From NCBI GenBank assembly GCA_036504155.1, contig DASXVQ010000154.1, positions 20,153 to 84,152 on the forward strand: DNA of 64,000 bases. Direction: 5' to 3'. The translations under genes were made by a program, and so were the position numbers. Source of the stretch: JACRCT01 sp036504155. GTDB taxonomy: Bacteria; Myxococcota; Myxococcia; Myxococcales; UBA5297. The notes beneath the pieces are model-generated. The model had not been told where the DNA came from, did not search any database, and saw nothing but the letters and a program-made list of their open reading frames with translations. This document shows positions 39,201 through 46,177 of the stretch, piece by piece (the stretch's first letter is position 1; every line of letters starts with the position of its first letter).

Positions 39201-39700
39201 GGGTCGAGGGCGACGCGGACGGCCTGAAGAAGGCCATCTCCCGGGCCGACAGCGCCAACGAGCTGGCCATCCGCATCTCGGGACTGTGCGTCTTCGACTT
39301 CTTCGAGGGCGAGCAGGGCCTGCACATCTGGCAGTCGCTGGGGAAGCTGCCGCTGCTCGTGCAGGTCCGCGTCCACGACGGCCGGGCGCCGGCGCCGCGG
39401 GCGCTCCTGGAGCAGCGTGCGGAGGAGCGCGAAGAGTTCAAGAGAGCGCGCGCCGAGGATCGGCCGGGCGTCTTCGATCCCGACGCTCCGCTGCCCACCA
39501 CCCGGGTGTTCCGCTTCGAGCCGCCCGTCGGATCCGCCGTCTCGGCGCCGCTGGAGGTCGACGACTACGAGCTGGGCTGGGCGACGGCCACGCGGGTCAA
39601 GGCCGTCGTGGACGTGCTGCCCGAGCTGTGGCGGCTGCGCATGAGCCGGACCGCTGTCGCCGCGTCTCCCTCGGCGGCGGCCCATGGAGGGGAACGCTAG
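36233..39700 (+). CDS. Divergent Hsp100/Clp-like double AAA+ ATPase with PCRF-like tail (second copy)
   Basis: 1155 residues; private N-domain of about 230 residues. D1 P-loop GPSGVGKR (247-254, Arg replaces the usual Thr/Ser) and Walker B VLVVED (317-322, acidic pair reversed). D1 keeps a pore-loop-like AGMSYVGDWEQR. D2 P-loop GPTGTGKT from 526, Walker B LLDEIEKAHP (D593, E594), sensor 1 TSNLG, arginine-rich FNRIDRIV, sensor 2 GARSVKR; D2 lacks GYVGY. AGFG after sensor 1 resembles a ClpP-docking loop. Residues about 845-1050 resemble PCRF (VTLEISRFGAARSSVWDDF from 943; ELAIRISGLCVFDFFEGEQ from 1010), more weakly than the 16.6 kb copy; no GGQ. The next gene starts 3 bases later. Confidence 0.85.
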   Translation: MNLSVAVYQRRTVGGFRWVTLGLGPHNKSREGQSPTKLQRKIVDDVRNAVAGAPPMDLAFFRMPQGVRLERERLELSLRGAGGHRRASGLFPLVLETRWRTPSVPMTIAYHPERQDEWFPVRPDESLDVQAAAFFAHAWSDLEESEIAALQSDRKDGLRVVSFAGRPKSLLERIGKKTGIWDDLEPTAKNAPPRKKGRYKVLDKLGVNLTSQAIEGTLEGGMPRSPYREQLELLLGGDTKTPVLLVGPSGVGKRTLLRRFACDRLENDGWALHKNLDQIHEVWSVAGKRIIAGMSYVGDWEQRCLELLEDARAGKRVLVVEDLHAFGRIGRSRESESESNLALFFQGPLARGEIALVGACTPEQLQRLEDEAPSFAALFTILTVHPTSADDTLRMVLHEARRLEGRHFVSFDPPAYQEIVEKTGTLWGTSAYPGCALRLLRQLANDYENSFVTTEEVLNQLTWETGLPDFVVDRGYGVTPESIDRDLTERVMGQPEAVTACRELIIKIRTGLTDPNRPWGAMLFAGPTGTGKTELAKALASVLYGDPNRLLRFDMSEYQGADAAARLCGDAWDPEGTLIRAVRAQPFCVVLLDEIEKAHPSALHLLLQLLDDGRLTDAAGDTADFRHAVVVMTSNLGARTRDSAGFGEDGAEEARADSDKAVRDFFPPELFNRIDRIVHFKPLTEEIAQKVAQKELARLLARPGLSSRNVFVTVADEVRAHAVAKAFDPRMGARSVKRWLEEQVGGRLAEALVRSPPAPMRRAQVYVHQGELKVEAEALVTRDPGPGQLALEGAAKASLEDLTVRLREARSELEALLEGDALEALSERMRAQLAELAGGRGRGEGAYVLDAVRQQVVDLAARVDALLADPGEAALDRIEAERFAVVDRVNQVSGPYRLKMLDRRAFPKGTQAATREQLLDTLAELHFLRRTLPASGDPARHAVTLEISRFGAARSSVWDDFAFIRSLGKTYSEGRGTVEAFALRKLDGEWVEGDADGLKKAISRADSANELAIRISGLCVFDFFEGEQGLHIWQSLGKLPLLVQVRVHDGRAPAPRALLEQRAEEREEFKRARAEDRPGVFDPDAPLPTTRVFRFEPPVGSAVSAPLEVDDYELGWATATRVKAVVDVLPELWRLRMSRTAVAASPSAAAHGGER

Positions 39701-39702
39701 CC

Positions 39703-42000
39703 ATGGGCGCCAAGAAGAGCTTCCGGGTCTACCTGCAGACCCACCACGACGGGCGGATCACCGGGCTGATGCTCCCCGCGAAGCTGCCCATCGAGCAGCC
39801 GCCGCCCGAGGCCTACGGCGCGACCGAGGCCGACGTGCTCGCGCGCCTGGAGGTGCTCAGCGCCGCGCGCATGGCCGACGACGCCTGGGCGATGGAGCCG
39901 TATCTCTGGGACACGCAGCTCGACGTCCACACGCTCAGCGTCGAGATCCACCCGATGACCCTGCGCGACAAGCGTCCGGTCATCGGCAAGGCGCGGCTGC
40001 CGCTCAAGCTCACCTACGCCGCGAGCAGGCTCAAGGGCGGGGCCTGGCAGATCATCGTTCCGCGCTTCGGTTGGACCTTCGTCCTGGAGGACCTCTCGGT
40101 CGCGCGCGACGTGCTGCGCCAAGCCGTCTCCAGCGAGATGCTCGGCGAGCACCCGCGCTCGCTCTACGACTTCCGCTACGAGGGCGAGGAGCGCGTCCGC
40201 GAGTGGGAGCCGGCGGGCCTCGACACCAAGCGCATCCCCGCCGCCCCCGACCACGAGCCGCTGCCAAATCTCGAGAGCGTCGCCGAGGACCTCACCGAGC
40301 GCGCCGCACGCGGCAAGCTGCCGGCGCTCGTGCCTCCGGACGCTCCCCTGGCGAGCGGCTGGCCGGGCACCGCGCTCACGCGCCAGCCTCGTCCGTCCAT
40401 CCTGCTGGTGGGCGGCCCCGGCGTGGGCAAGACGACCTGGGTCTACCACCTGGCGGCGTGGATGGATGCGCTGCGCCGGGAGAAGAAACAGCGCACGGCC
40501 CGCGTCTGGCGCACCAGCTCCGACCGAATCCTCGCGGGGATGGTCTACCTGGGGATGTGGCAGGAGCGCTGCCTGAAGATCGCCGAGGAGCTCTCCAGCG
40601 AGGGCGACTTCTTGTACGTCGATCGGCTGACGAACTTCATCGCCCCGCAGCAGGACGGGACCTCCATCGCCGACCTGCTCGCCCCGGAGGCGAAGTCGGG
40701 CTCGCTGGCGCTCATCGCCGAGTGCACGCCGGAGGAGTTGGTGCGCTGCCGGCGCAAGGCGCCCGACGTCGTCGACGCTTTCTTGGTGGTCAACTTCGCC
40801 GAGCCGGCGGCCATCAAGATGCCGGCGCTGATGGAGCGCTATCTCCAGGCCAAGCGCTCGGGCGTGTCCATCCATCCGTCCGGGCTGGTGCAGCTGACCT
40901 CGTACCTGCAGTCCTTCCGCAAGGACAGCCTCTTCCCCGGCAAGGCGTATCGGTTCCTCGATTGGCTGTGCGCGCAGGGCGAGCCGGGCAAGTCGCGCAC
41001 GCTCTACCCGCGCGACGTCGCGGAGGCGTACGTGCGCTACAGCGGGCTGCCGCTGGAGATCGTCTCCGACGAGACGCCGGCGGACCGCGAGAAGCTCTCG
41101 CTGATGCTCAAGAAGGGAGTCGTCGGGCAGGACGGGGCCTGCGACAGCGCGGCCGGCGTCCTGGCTCGGCTCAAGAGCGGGCTCAACGACCCCGAGAAGC
41201 CCATCGGCACGTTCCTCTTCGTCGGGCCCACCGGCGTCGGCAAGACCGAGCTCGCCAAGCAGCTGACCCGCGTCCTCTTCGGCCACGAGGACCGGATGAT
41301 CCGGTTGGACATGAGCGAGTACCAGCTGCCGGGTTCGTCGAGGCGGTTGCTCGAGGTCGGGCCTGGAGTCTCCAGCCTGGCCGAGCGCGTGCGACAGCAG
41401 CCACTCTGCCTGGTGCTCCTCGACGAAATCGAGAAGGCGCACCCGGAGGTCTTCGATCTGCTTCTGGGCGTGCTCGGGGAGGGTCGGCTCACGGATTCGC
41501 TCGGCCGCGCGGTGGACTTCCGAATGGCGATCGTGGTGATGACCAGCAACCTGGGGGTCACCGACTCGGAGCCGGTGGGCTACGGCGCGGAGACGGATGC
41601 CAAGGACCACCTGCGCGCGGTGCGCGAGGCCTTCCGGCCGGAGTTCTTCAACCGGCTGGACCACGTGCTGGCGTTCCGCAGGCTGGCCTTGGAGGACGTC
41701 CGGCGCATCGTGGACCTCGAGCTGGCGCACGTGGCGGCGCGGACCGGGCTGGTGCGGCGCGGGCTGACCTTGAGGGCGGACTCGGCGGCGCGGGACTGGC
41801 TGGCGAAGAAGGGGTTCGATCCCAAGATGGGCGCGCGGCCGCTCAAGCGAGTCATCGAGGAGAGCGTCGTCGCGCCGCTGGCGGTGAAGCTGTCCGCGGG
41901 GCAGCCGCCGGGTCGGGATGTCAACGTCGTGGTCGGGGAGGCCGGGCTTGCGAAGCTGGATGCGGGGGAGCGGGAGCTGGCCATCGTGCTGGCGGACTGA
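39703..42000 (+). CDS. Divergent Hsp100/Clp-like double AAA+ ATPase, short form
   Basis: 765 residues. ATG 39703 is three bases after the preceding stop, with GGAGGGG upstream, so the two ATPases are cotranscribed. Private N-domain of about 225 residues; D1 P-loop GGPGVGKT (237-244) intact, Walker B LYVDR (D307, R308) lacking the catalytic Glu; pore-loop-like AGMVYLGMWQER retained. D2: GPTGVGKT from 508, LLDEIEKAHP (D574, E575), MTSNLG, GARPLKR, but no GYVGY. VGYG follows sensor 1 at the ClpP-loop position. It ends after the D2 small domain and has no PCRF-like part. It may form mixed hexamers with the upstream protein; this is an inference. Confidence 0.87.
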   Translation: MGAKKSFRVYLQTHHDGRITGLMLPAKLPIEQPPPEAYGATEADVLARLEVLSAARMADDAWAMEPYLWDTQLDVHTLSVEIHPMTLRDKRPVIGKARLPLKLTYAASRLKGGAWQIIVPRFGWTFVLEDLSVARDVLRQAVSSEMLGEHPRSLYDFRYEGEERVREWEPAGLDTKRIPAAPDHEPLPNLESVAEDLTERAARGKLPALVPPDAPLASGWPGTALTRQPRPSILLVGGPGVGKTTWVYHLAAWMDALRREKKQRTARVWRTSSDRILAGMVYLGMWQERCLKIAEELSSEGDFLYVDRLTNFIAPQQDGTSIADLLAPEAKSGSLALIAECTPEELVRCRRKAPDVVDAFLVVNFAEPAAIKMPALMERYLQAKRSGVSIHPSGLVQLTSYLQSFRKDSLFPGKAYRFLDWLCAQGEPGKSRTLYPRDVAEAYVRYSGLPLEIVSDETPADREKLSLMLKKGVVGQDGACDSAAGVLARLKSGLNDPEKPIGTFLFVGPTGVGKTELAKQLTRVLFGHEDRMIRLDMSEYQLPGSSRRLLEVGPGVSSLAERVRQQPLCLVLLDEIEKAHPEVFDLLLGVLGEGRLTDSLGRAVDFRMAIVVMTSNLGVTDSEPVGYGAETDAKDHLRAVREAFRPEFFNRLDHVLAFRRLALEDVRRIVDLELAHVAARTGLVRRGLTLRADSAARDWLAKKGFDPKMGARPLKRVIEESVVAPLAVKLSAGQPPGRDVNVVVGEAGLAKLDAGERELAIVLAD

Positions 42001-42256
42001 CGCACCGCCCCACCCCCGCCTCCCCTTCGCGGCAGGACGAACGGATCAAGGCCGAGTGCACTCGAGGCTCAGGTGAGGAGCCCGTGGGTTGCCTTCGGCG
42101 ACCTCGTGCATGACACGCAGGACTCCACTCGAGTGCACTGCCGTGTCGCGCAGGGGTCGAGTCGAGCAGAGGCGATCGCCTCCCCTGAGCACCGAGAGCA
42201 CGCGTGCTCGGTCTCAGCATCCTTCTGCGAAGGGGAGGCAGGGGTAGGGCGGCGCG
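42001..42256. mobile_element. MITE-like element with 30-base terminal inverted repeats
   Basis: CGCACCGCCCCACCCCCGCC... (42001-42030) and its inverse (42227-42256) match at about 27 of 30 positions. The element fills the gap between the convergent ATPase and M23 peptidase genes. Internally it shares GGAGCC..TTGCCTTCGGCGA and TCGAGTCGAGCAGAGGCGA with the element at 51659-52028. It encodes no transposase, so it would be non-autonomous; it may also work as a bidirectional terminator. Confidence 0.6.
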
Positions 42257-42263
42257 CCTCGGG

Positions 42264-43661
42264 CTATTCGGTTCCCGTCGGAAGCTCGGTAGGCTCCGTC
42301 TTCGCAGGAGCAGGCTCCGCCGCCGGCGGTTGCTGTTCCGGCGGCGGTGCAGCCGGTTCCGCGGGTGCCGGAGCCGGCTCCGGCGGAGCGACCGTCGCTC
42401 CAGCCGAAGCAGCAGATGGCGGCTCTGTGGACACCGGCTTCGCGGCAGGCGCAGCCTTCGCCGGCGTCGCGCCCAGCTTCTTCGTCGCCGCACCGGCCTT
42501 CGCCGGCACCGGAGCAGGGGCTGCCTTGCCGGGAGTGAGCTTGGCGGGCGTCGGAGTCACCTTGGTGGGAGTTGGAGCGGGCACCGGAGTCTTCGGTGGC
42601 TCCGGAGGTGCCGCCGGCACCGCCACGCTCACCAGCGCCCGGTCGCTCTCCGCAAACAGCGCCAGCGGATCTACGGCGACGCCCGCGATGGCCACGACGT
42701 AATGCAGGTGCGGCCCGGTCGACCGCCCGGTGTTCCCGGAGTTGGCGATCGTCTCGCCCTTGCCCACCTTCGACCCGCGCGACGCCAGCAGCTCCGAGTT
42801 GTGGCAGTAGCTGCTCGAGATGCCACGGCCGTGGTCGACGACGAGGTATCTGCCGTTCATCCCGTCCTCGCCGGAGCGCTTGATGACGCCGCGGCCGGCG
42901 GACCAGATCGGCGTGCCGACCGGCATCCCGATGTCCACGCCGTTGTGGAGCGCGGAGGCCCTGCTGATGGGGTCGACTCGCATCCCGAACTTCGAGCCGA
43001 CCCTCAGGGTGCGCGGCACCGGCCAGGCGAGGTCGTAGGCGGTCGCGAGCTGCAGCGCGAGCCCCACCGTCTGGTTCACCGGGTCACGCGATCCGGGCGA
43101 GAGGTGCGAGGCGATGGCCTCCAGCGTCGGCTCCTGGCGCTCGGCCTTCACCCGCTCGGCGGCGTACTGCACCGGCTGCAGGCCCAGCACCAGCGCGCAG
43201 AGCGCCGCGTCGGCGCTGCCCAGCTCCTTCGTCAGGTCCGAGAGCGCCTTGCTCACCGCCCGCAGCCGGCCCGAGCCGGTGGAGAGCTCCGACTCGCTCG
43301 CCCCGCGCGCCACGAGCAGCTCCCTCCCGGAAGGGGTCAGCTTCATCGGCAGGTCGGGCGAGCTGGGATCGGCCCCCGAGGCCAGCGCGAAGCCCTTGAG
43401 CACCGAGGGGTCCGCGCCGAACGCCCGTGCCACCGTCGACACCAGGCTGGCCGTCTCGGGCGCAGCCAGCGCCGCGACGCTGGCCTGCGACCCCGGGCTG
43501 CCGAAGAAGGACAGCAGGCTGGTCGGCTTGGAAGGGATGCCCAGCGAGTACCGCACGCCGCGGCCGATGAGCTCGCCCAGCGGCGTGGTGGTCATCAGCG
43601 TGGAGACCGCCAGGGCCGCCATCAAGAGGTCGAACAGGCCGCGTGCGCTCTTCCGGAACAT
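42264..43661 (-). CDS. M23 (LytM-type) peptidase with Pro/Ala/Lys-rich tail
   Basis: 465 residues. ATG 43661 starts an N-terminal signal anchor (about residues 8-28). After a helical region, the M23 domain has the zinc ligands H239-x3-D243 (HNGVDIG) and H318-L-H320, with TGRSTGPHLHY, so it should be an active peptidoglycan endopeptidase unless used as an EnvC-like activator. From about residue 350 the tail is low-complexity (PPEPPKTPVPAPTPTK...), probably spanning the cell wall. It starts eight bases after the stop of the upstream membrane protein, so the two are one operon. Confidence 0.9.
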   Translation of the reverse strand: MFRKSARGLFDLLMAALAVSTLMTTTPLGELIGRGVRYSLGIPSKPTSLLSFFGSPGSQASVAALAAPETASLVSTVARAFGADPSVLKGFALASGADPSSPDLPMKLTPSGRELLVARGASESELSTGSGRLRAVSKALSDLTKELGSADAALCALVLGLQPVQYAAERVKAERQEPTLEAIASHLSPGSRDPVNQTVGLALQLATAYDLAWPVPRTLRVGSKFGMRVDPISRASALHNGVDIGMPVGTPIWSAGRGVIKRSGEDGMNGRYLVVDHGRGISSSYCHNSELLASRGSKVGKGETIANSGNTGRSTGPHLHYVVAIAGVAVDPLALFAESDRALVSVAVPAAPPEPPKTPVPAPTPTKVTPTPAKLTPGKAAPAPVPAKAGAATKKLGATPAKAAPAAKPVSTEPPSAASAGATVAPPEPAPAPAEPAAPPPEQQPPAAEPAPAKTEPTELPTGTE

Positions 43662-43669
43662 GGCTCGCC

Positions 43670-44548
43670 TCACCGGAAGAACGAGAGGACGGGCGCGCCG
43701 AAGAGCGCAGCCGCCAGGGCCAAGGGGCCCGCGATGCCCATCCGAATCCAGCCGTGCAGCCGCCGCTTCACCCCGCCCACGCGCTCCTGGCGGTCGGTCT
43801 CGGCGACGCGGTTGGCCCACCACAGGGCCTGCATCGCCGCGCGCAAACCCAGCGTGACCAGCATCGCGCCCAGGATGAACAGCCCCATCGCCTGGCCGGC
43901 GTCGCCCGCGGTCTTGGCGCTGAGCACCTTGGCGAACAGGCCGAAGGAGATGGCCTGCATCTCGATGGCGCAGCGGCAGGCCCCGGCCAGCACGGCGCAG
44001 GCGGTGGCGGCGGGCATCCCGATGCGCAGGAGCGTGGGGTCGGTCAGCGCGGAGTGGAGCAGGACCTTGAGCACGTCGCCGCGCGGAACCGGGCGGGCGT
44101 CGGGGTGCTTCTCGGCGAGCTTCTGCCGGACCAGCTCGGCCAGCCGCGCCTGGCGGCTGGCCTCGGCCTTCAGCTCCGCGGCCTTGCGCTCTCGGTAGGA
44201 GAGCGCGGGCAGCGCCAGCACGAAGTCGGCCAGCAGCTCGAGGGCGACCGCGAGCCAGCGCGCCATCACCTCGCGCTCGCGCAGGTCGATCAGGCCGACC
44301 GCGCCCATGACCCAGCGGTCGATGGTGGCGGGCGCGGCGCCGAAGAGCGCGCCCACCGCGGTGAGCACGGTCGCGGCCGCCCGGTCTCCGAGGCCGTCGA
44401 GCCAGTCGAAGGTGACGAGCAGGCCGTCGTGCGCGGCCGCGGCGCCGGCGTGCACCCCCACGGCGATGAGCGCGAAGAGCCCCAGCGGCATGTAGAGCCA
44501 GCGCAGGCGCGAGGCCAGGCGGCTCAGCTTGGAGATAGGACTAGGCAC
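43670..44548 (-). CDS. Hypothetical multi-pass membrane protein
   Basis: 292 residues with about six hydrophobic segments (for example LRWLYMPLGLFALIAVGVHA, VLTAVGALFGAAP and ILGAMLVTLGLRAAM) and a charged cytoplasmic loop of about residues 125-165 rich in Arg, Lys and Glu. No family recognised. It sits immediately upstream of the M23 peptidase gene and may share its transcript. The divergent PH-domain gene starts 142 bases away. Confidence 0.65.
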   Translation of the reverse strand: MPSPISKLSRLASRLRWLYMPLGLFALIAVGVHAGAAAAHDGLLVTFDWLDGLGDRAAATVLTAVGALFGAAPATIDRWVMGAVGLIDLREREVMARWLAVALELLADFVLALPALSYRERKAAELKAEASRQARLAELVRQKLAEKHPDARPVPRGDVLKVLLHSALTDPTLLRIGMPAATACAVLAGACRCAIEMQAISFGLFAKVLSAKTAGDAGQAMGLFILGAMLVTLGLRAAMQALWWANRVAETDRQERVGGVKRRLHGWIRMGIAGPLALAAALFGAPVLSFFR

Positions 44549-44690
44549 TCCCCGGCTCCTCGGAGACTGGAACGACCGAGCGGCAAGCAGGGTCTATCCT
44601 ACCCGCGCAAGCGCCCGCATTCGCTGGGAGTGGTACAAGGCTGGTGCCGCTGCGCGAGCCCGAAGTCGAGGGACCGGAAAGGTGACAGCC

Positions 44691-45119
44691 ATGGCCGACC
44701 AAGCCGCCCCGATTGCCGACGAGAAGACCCTCTACGAAGGCCGCCCCGCGGCGCTCGACTCGCTCGGCCGCTGGATCCTGGCCGTCCTCACCGTCGGCAT
44801 CGCCGCCCTCGCCTACTGGTTCAAGGCCATCGGCACCAACGTCCGCCTGACCGACCAGCGCGTCATCCTCAAGCTCGGCATCCTCTCGCGGAAGACCGAG
44901 TACCTGGAGCTGTACCGGGTGACCGACCTGGAGGTCGAGGAGCCGCTCTTCGAGCGCATGCTGGGCTACGGGCGGCTCGTCATCACCTCGTCGGACCGCA
45001 ACGAGAGCAAGCTCGTCCTGCGCGGCATCAAGGATCCGTCGAAGGTCGCCGACCAGCTACGCGTCAGCGTCGAGGAGCAGAAGCGCAGGCGGCGGGTGGC
45101 GACCATCGCCGAGGCGTAG
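44691..45119 (+). CDS. Bacterial PH-domain membrane protein (YdbT/bPH2-like)
   Basis: 142 residues. One or two membrane helices near residues 25-45 (LGRWILAVLTVGIAALAYWF), then a bacterial PH2-like domain: NVRLTDQRVILKLGILSRKTEYLELYRVTDLEVEEP and YGRLVITSSD strands. The PH2 signature TDQRVxxxxGxxS is clear. Such proteins are membrane-linked and of poorly known function. The ATG at 44691 has GGAAAGG upstream; a GTG nine bases earlier is an alternative. It converges with atpF. Confidence 0.82.
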   Translation: MADQAAPIADEKTLYEGRPAALDSLGRWILAVLTVGIAALAYWFKAIGTNVRLTDQRVILKLGILSRKTEYLELYRVTDLEVEEPLFERMLGYGRLVITSSDRNESKLVLRGIKDPSKVADQLRVSVEEQKRRRRVATIAEA

Positions 45120-45167
45120 TCCGAGCGCGCCGGATCGGGAAGACCCGGAGCCCGAAGGGCCTTGCAG

Positions 45168-45200
45168 GAGTAGCCGGAAGCTTCCGCTCCCGGCGGGCGG
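45168..45200. repeat. REP-like palindrome between PH-domain gene and atpF
   Basis: GGAGTAGCCGGAAGCTTCCGCTCCCGGCGGGCGG core; CGGAAGCTTCCG (45175-45186) is a perfect palindrome. It shares GCCGG, GCTTC and CCCGGCGGGCGG with the element at 20067-20098. It lies between convergent stops and may terminate both transcripts. Confidence 0.45.
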
Positions 45201-45205
45201 CGCCC

Positions 45206-45745
45206 TCAGTTCGGCTTGCCCGTGCCGGTCTCGATCTTCGAGATGAACTCGGTCACCAGCTGCCGCTGGCGCGCCTCGTCGAGCGAGGATTCCACCAGCC
45301 GCTGCGCGGCCTGCAGCGCCAGGTCCACGGCGTAGCCGCGCACCTCGGCGATGGCCTTGAGCTTCTCGTCCTCGAGCTGCTTGCGGGCGCCGGCGACGAT
45401 CTCCTCGGCGTCCTTGCGGCTCTTGGCGATGAGGTCCTCGCGGACGCGCTCGACCTCGGCCTGGTTCTTCTTCACCAGCTCCGAGGCCTCGCGGCGCGCC
45501 TCGGCGATGGCCTGCTTCTGCTCCCCGAGGATCTTCTCGGCTTCCTGGCGCTCGCGCTTGGCCGCCTCGATCGACTCGAGGATCGCCTTCTCGCGGTCCT
45601 GCACCATCTGCAGGATGGGGCCCCAGGCCTTCCAGCGCAGCACGATGAACACCACGATGAACGTGATGATCGTCCAGAAGGTCAGGCCGGGGTTGACCTC
45701 GATGAGGCTTGCGGCCAGCACGGCAAAATCAAACGGCGACACCAT
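45206..45745 (-). CDS. atpF: F0F1 ATP synthase subunit b
   Basis: 179 residues. One N-terminal membrane helix (TFWTIITFIVVFIVLRWKAWGPIL) followed by a long charged coiled coil (VQDREKAILESIEAAKRERQEAEKIL...), the peripheral stalk. ATG 45745 has GGAGGC upstream; an earlier start at 45763 is less likely. It is the last gene of the F0 cluster; atpH, atpA, atpG, atpD and atpC do not follow, so the F1 genes must be elsewhere. Confidence 0.95.
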   Translation of the reverse strand: MVSPFDFAVLAASLIEVNPGLTFWTIITFIVVFIVLRWKAWGPILQMVQDREKAILESIEAAKRERQEAEKILGEQKQAIAEARREASELVKKNQAEVERVREDLIAKSRKDAEEIVAGARKQLEDEKLKAIAEVRGYAVDLALQAAQRLVESSLDEARQRQLVTEFISKIETGTGKPN

Positions 45746-45862
45746 CGGCGCCTCCGGAAGCACCGGCCACCCCCACTGCAGGCGGCCGGTCCAACCACTG
45801 CTACCAAGACGGAACTACGGAGGCAGGCGCGGAGGCCTGCCGCTCCGAATCCGGTTCCGGGA

Positions 45863-46090
45863 CTACTTGACCGCCAGGATGATGGCGACGACCTCGGCGA
45901 ACAGGGTCACGCCTTCGATCAGCGCCGCGGCGATGATCATCGAGGTGCGGATGTCGCCGCCGGCGGAGGGCTGCCGCGCGGTCCCGTCCATCGCGGCCGC
46001 CGCGAGCCTGCCGATGCCCAAGCCGGCCCCGAGGACCGCAAGACCCGCACCGATGCCCGCCGCGAAGTAAGCCAATGCCACGTTCGTCAT
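45863..46090 (-). CDS. atpE: F0F1 ATP synthase subunit c
   Basis: 75 residues, a two-helix hairpin with GAGLAVLGAGLGIG in helix 1, the RQP loop (39-41) contacting F1, and ion-binding Glu59 (ALIEGVTLF) in helix 2. The residues that mark sodium-dependent rings (a Gln in helix 1 and Ser/Thr after the Glu) are absent: helix 1 has Arg28 and Gly60 follows the Glu. A proton-driven ring is therefore expected. It lies between atpB and atpF. Confidence 0.97.
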   Translation of the reverse strand: MTNVALAYFAAGIGAGLAVLGAGLGIGRLAAAAMDGTARQPSAGGDIRTSMIIAAALIEGVTLFAEVVAIILAVK

Positions 46091-46177
46091 GACCGTCTGC
46101 CTCCGAATTGAGCTGCTTGCGAAGAATCCGAGTGATGACCGGCCTCTGGGCCGGGGCCCTGCGTCAATCCAAGAATC

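Noticed and set aside
36233..42000. Type VI secretion ClpV
   Set aside because: No tss genes nearby, no ClpV N-domain and the D2 GYVG pore loop is absent.
42073..44198. Plus-strand frames opposite the M23 peptidase and membrane protein
   Set aside because: Shadows; the minus-strand frames carry the zinc ligands and membrane segments.
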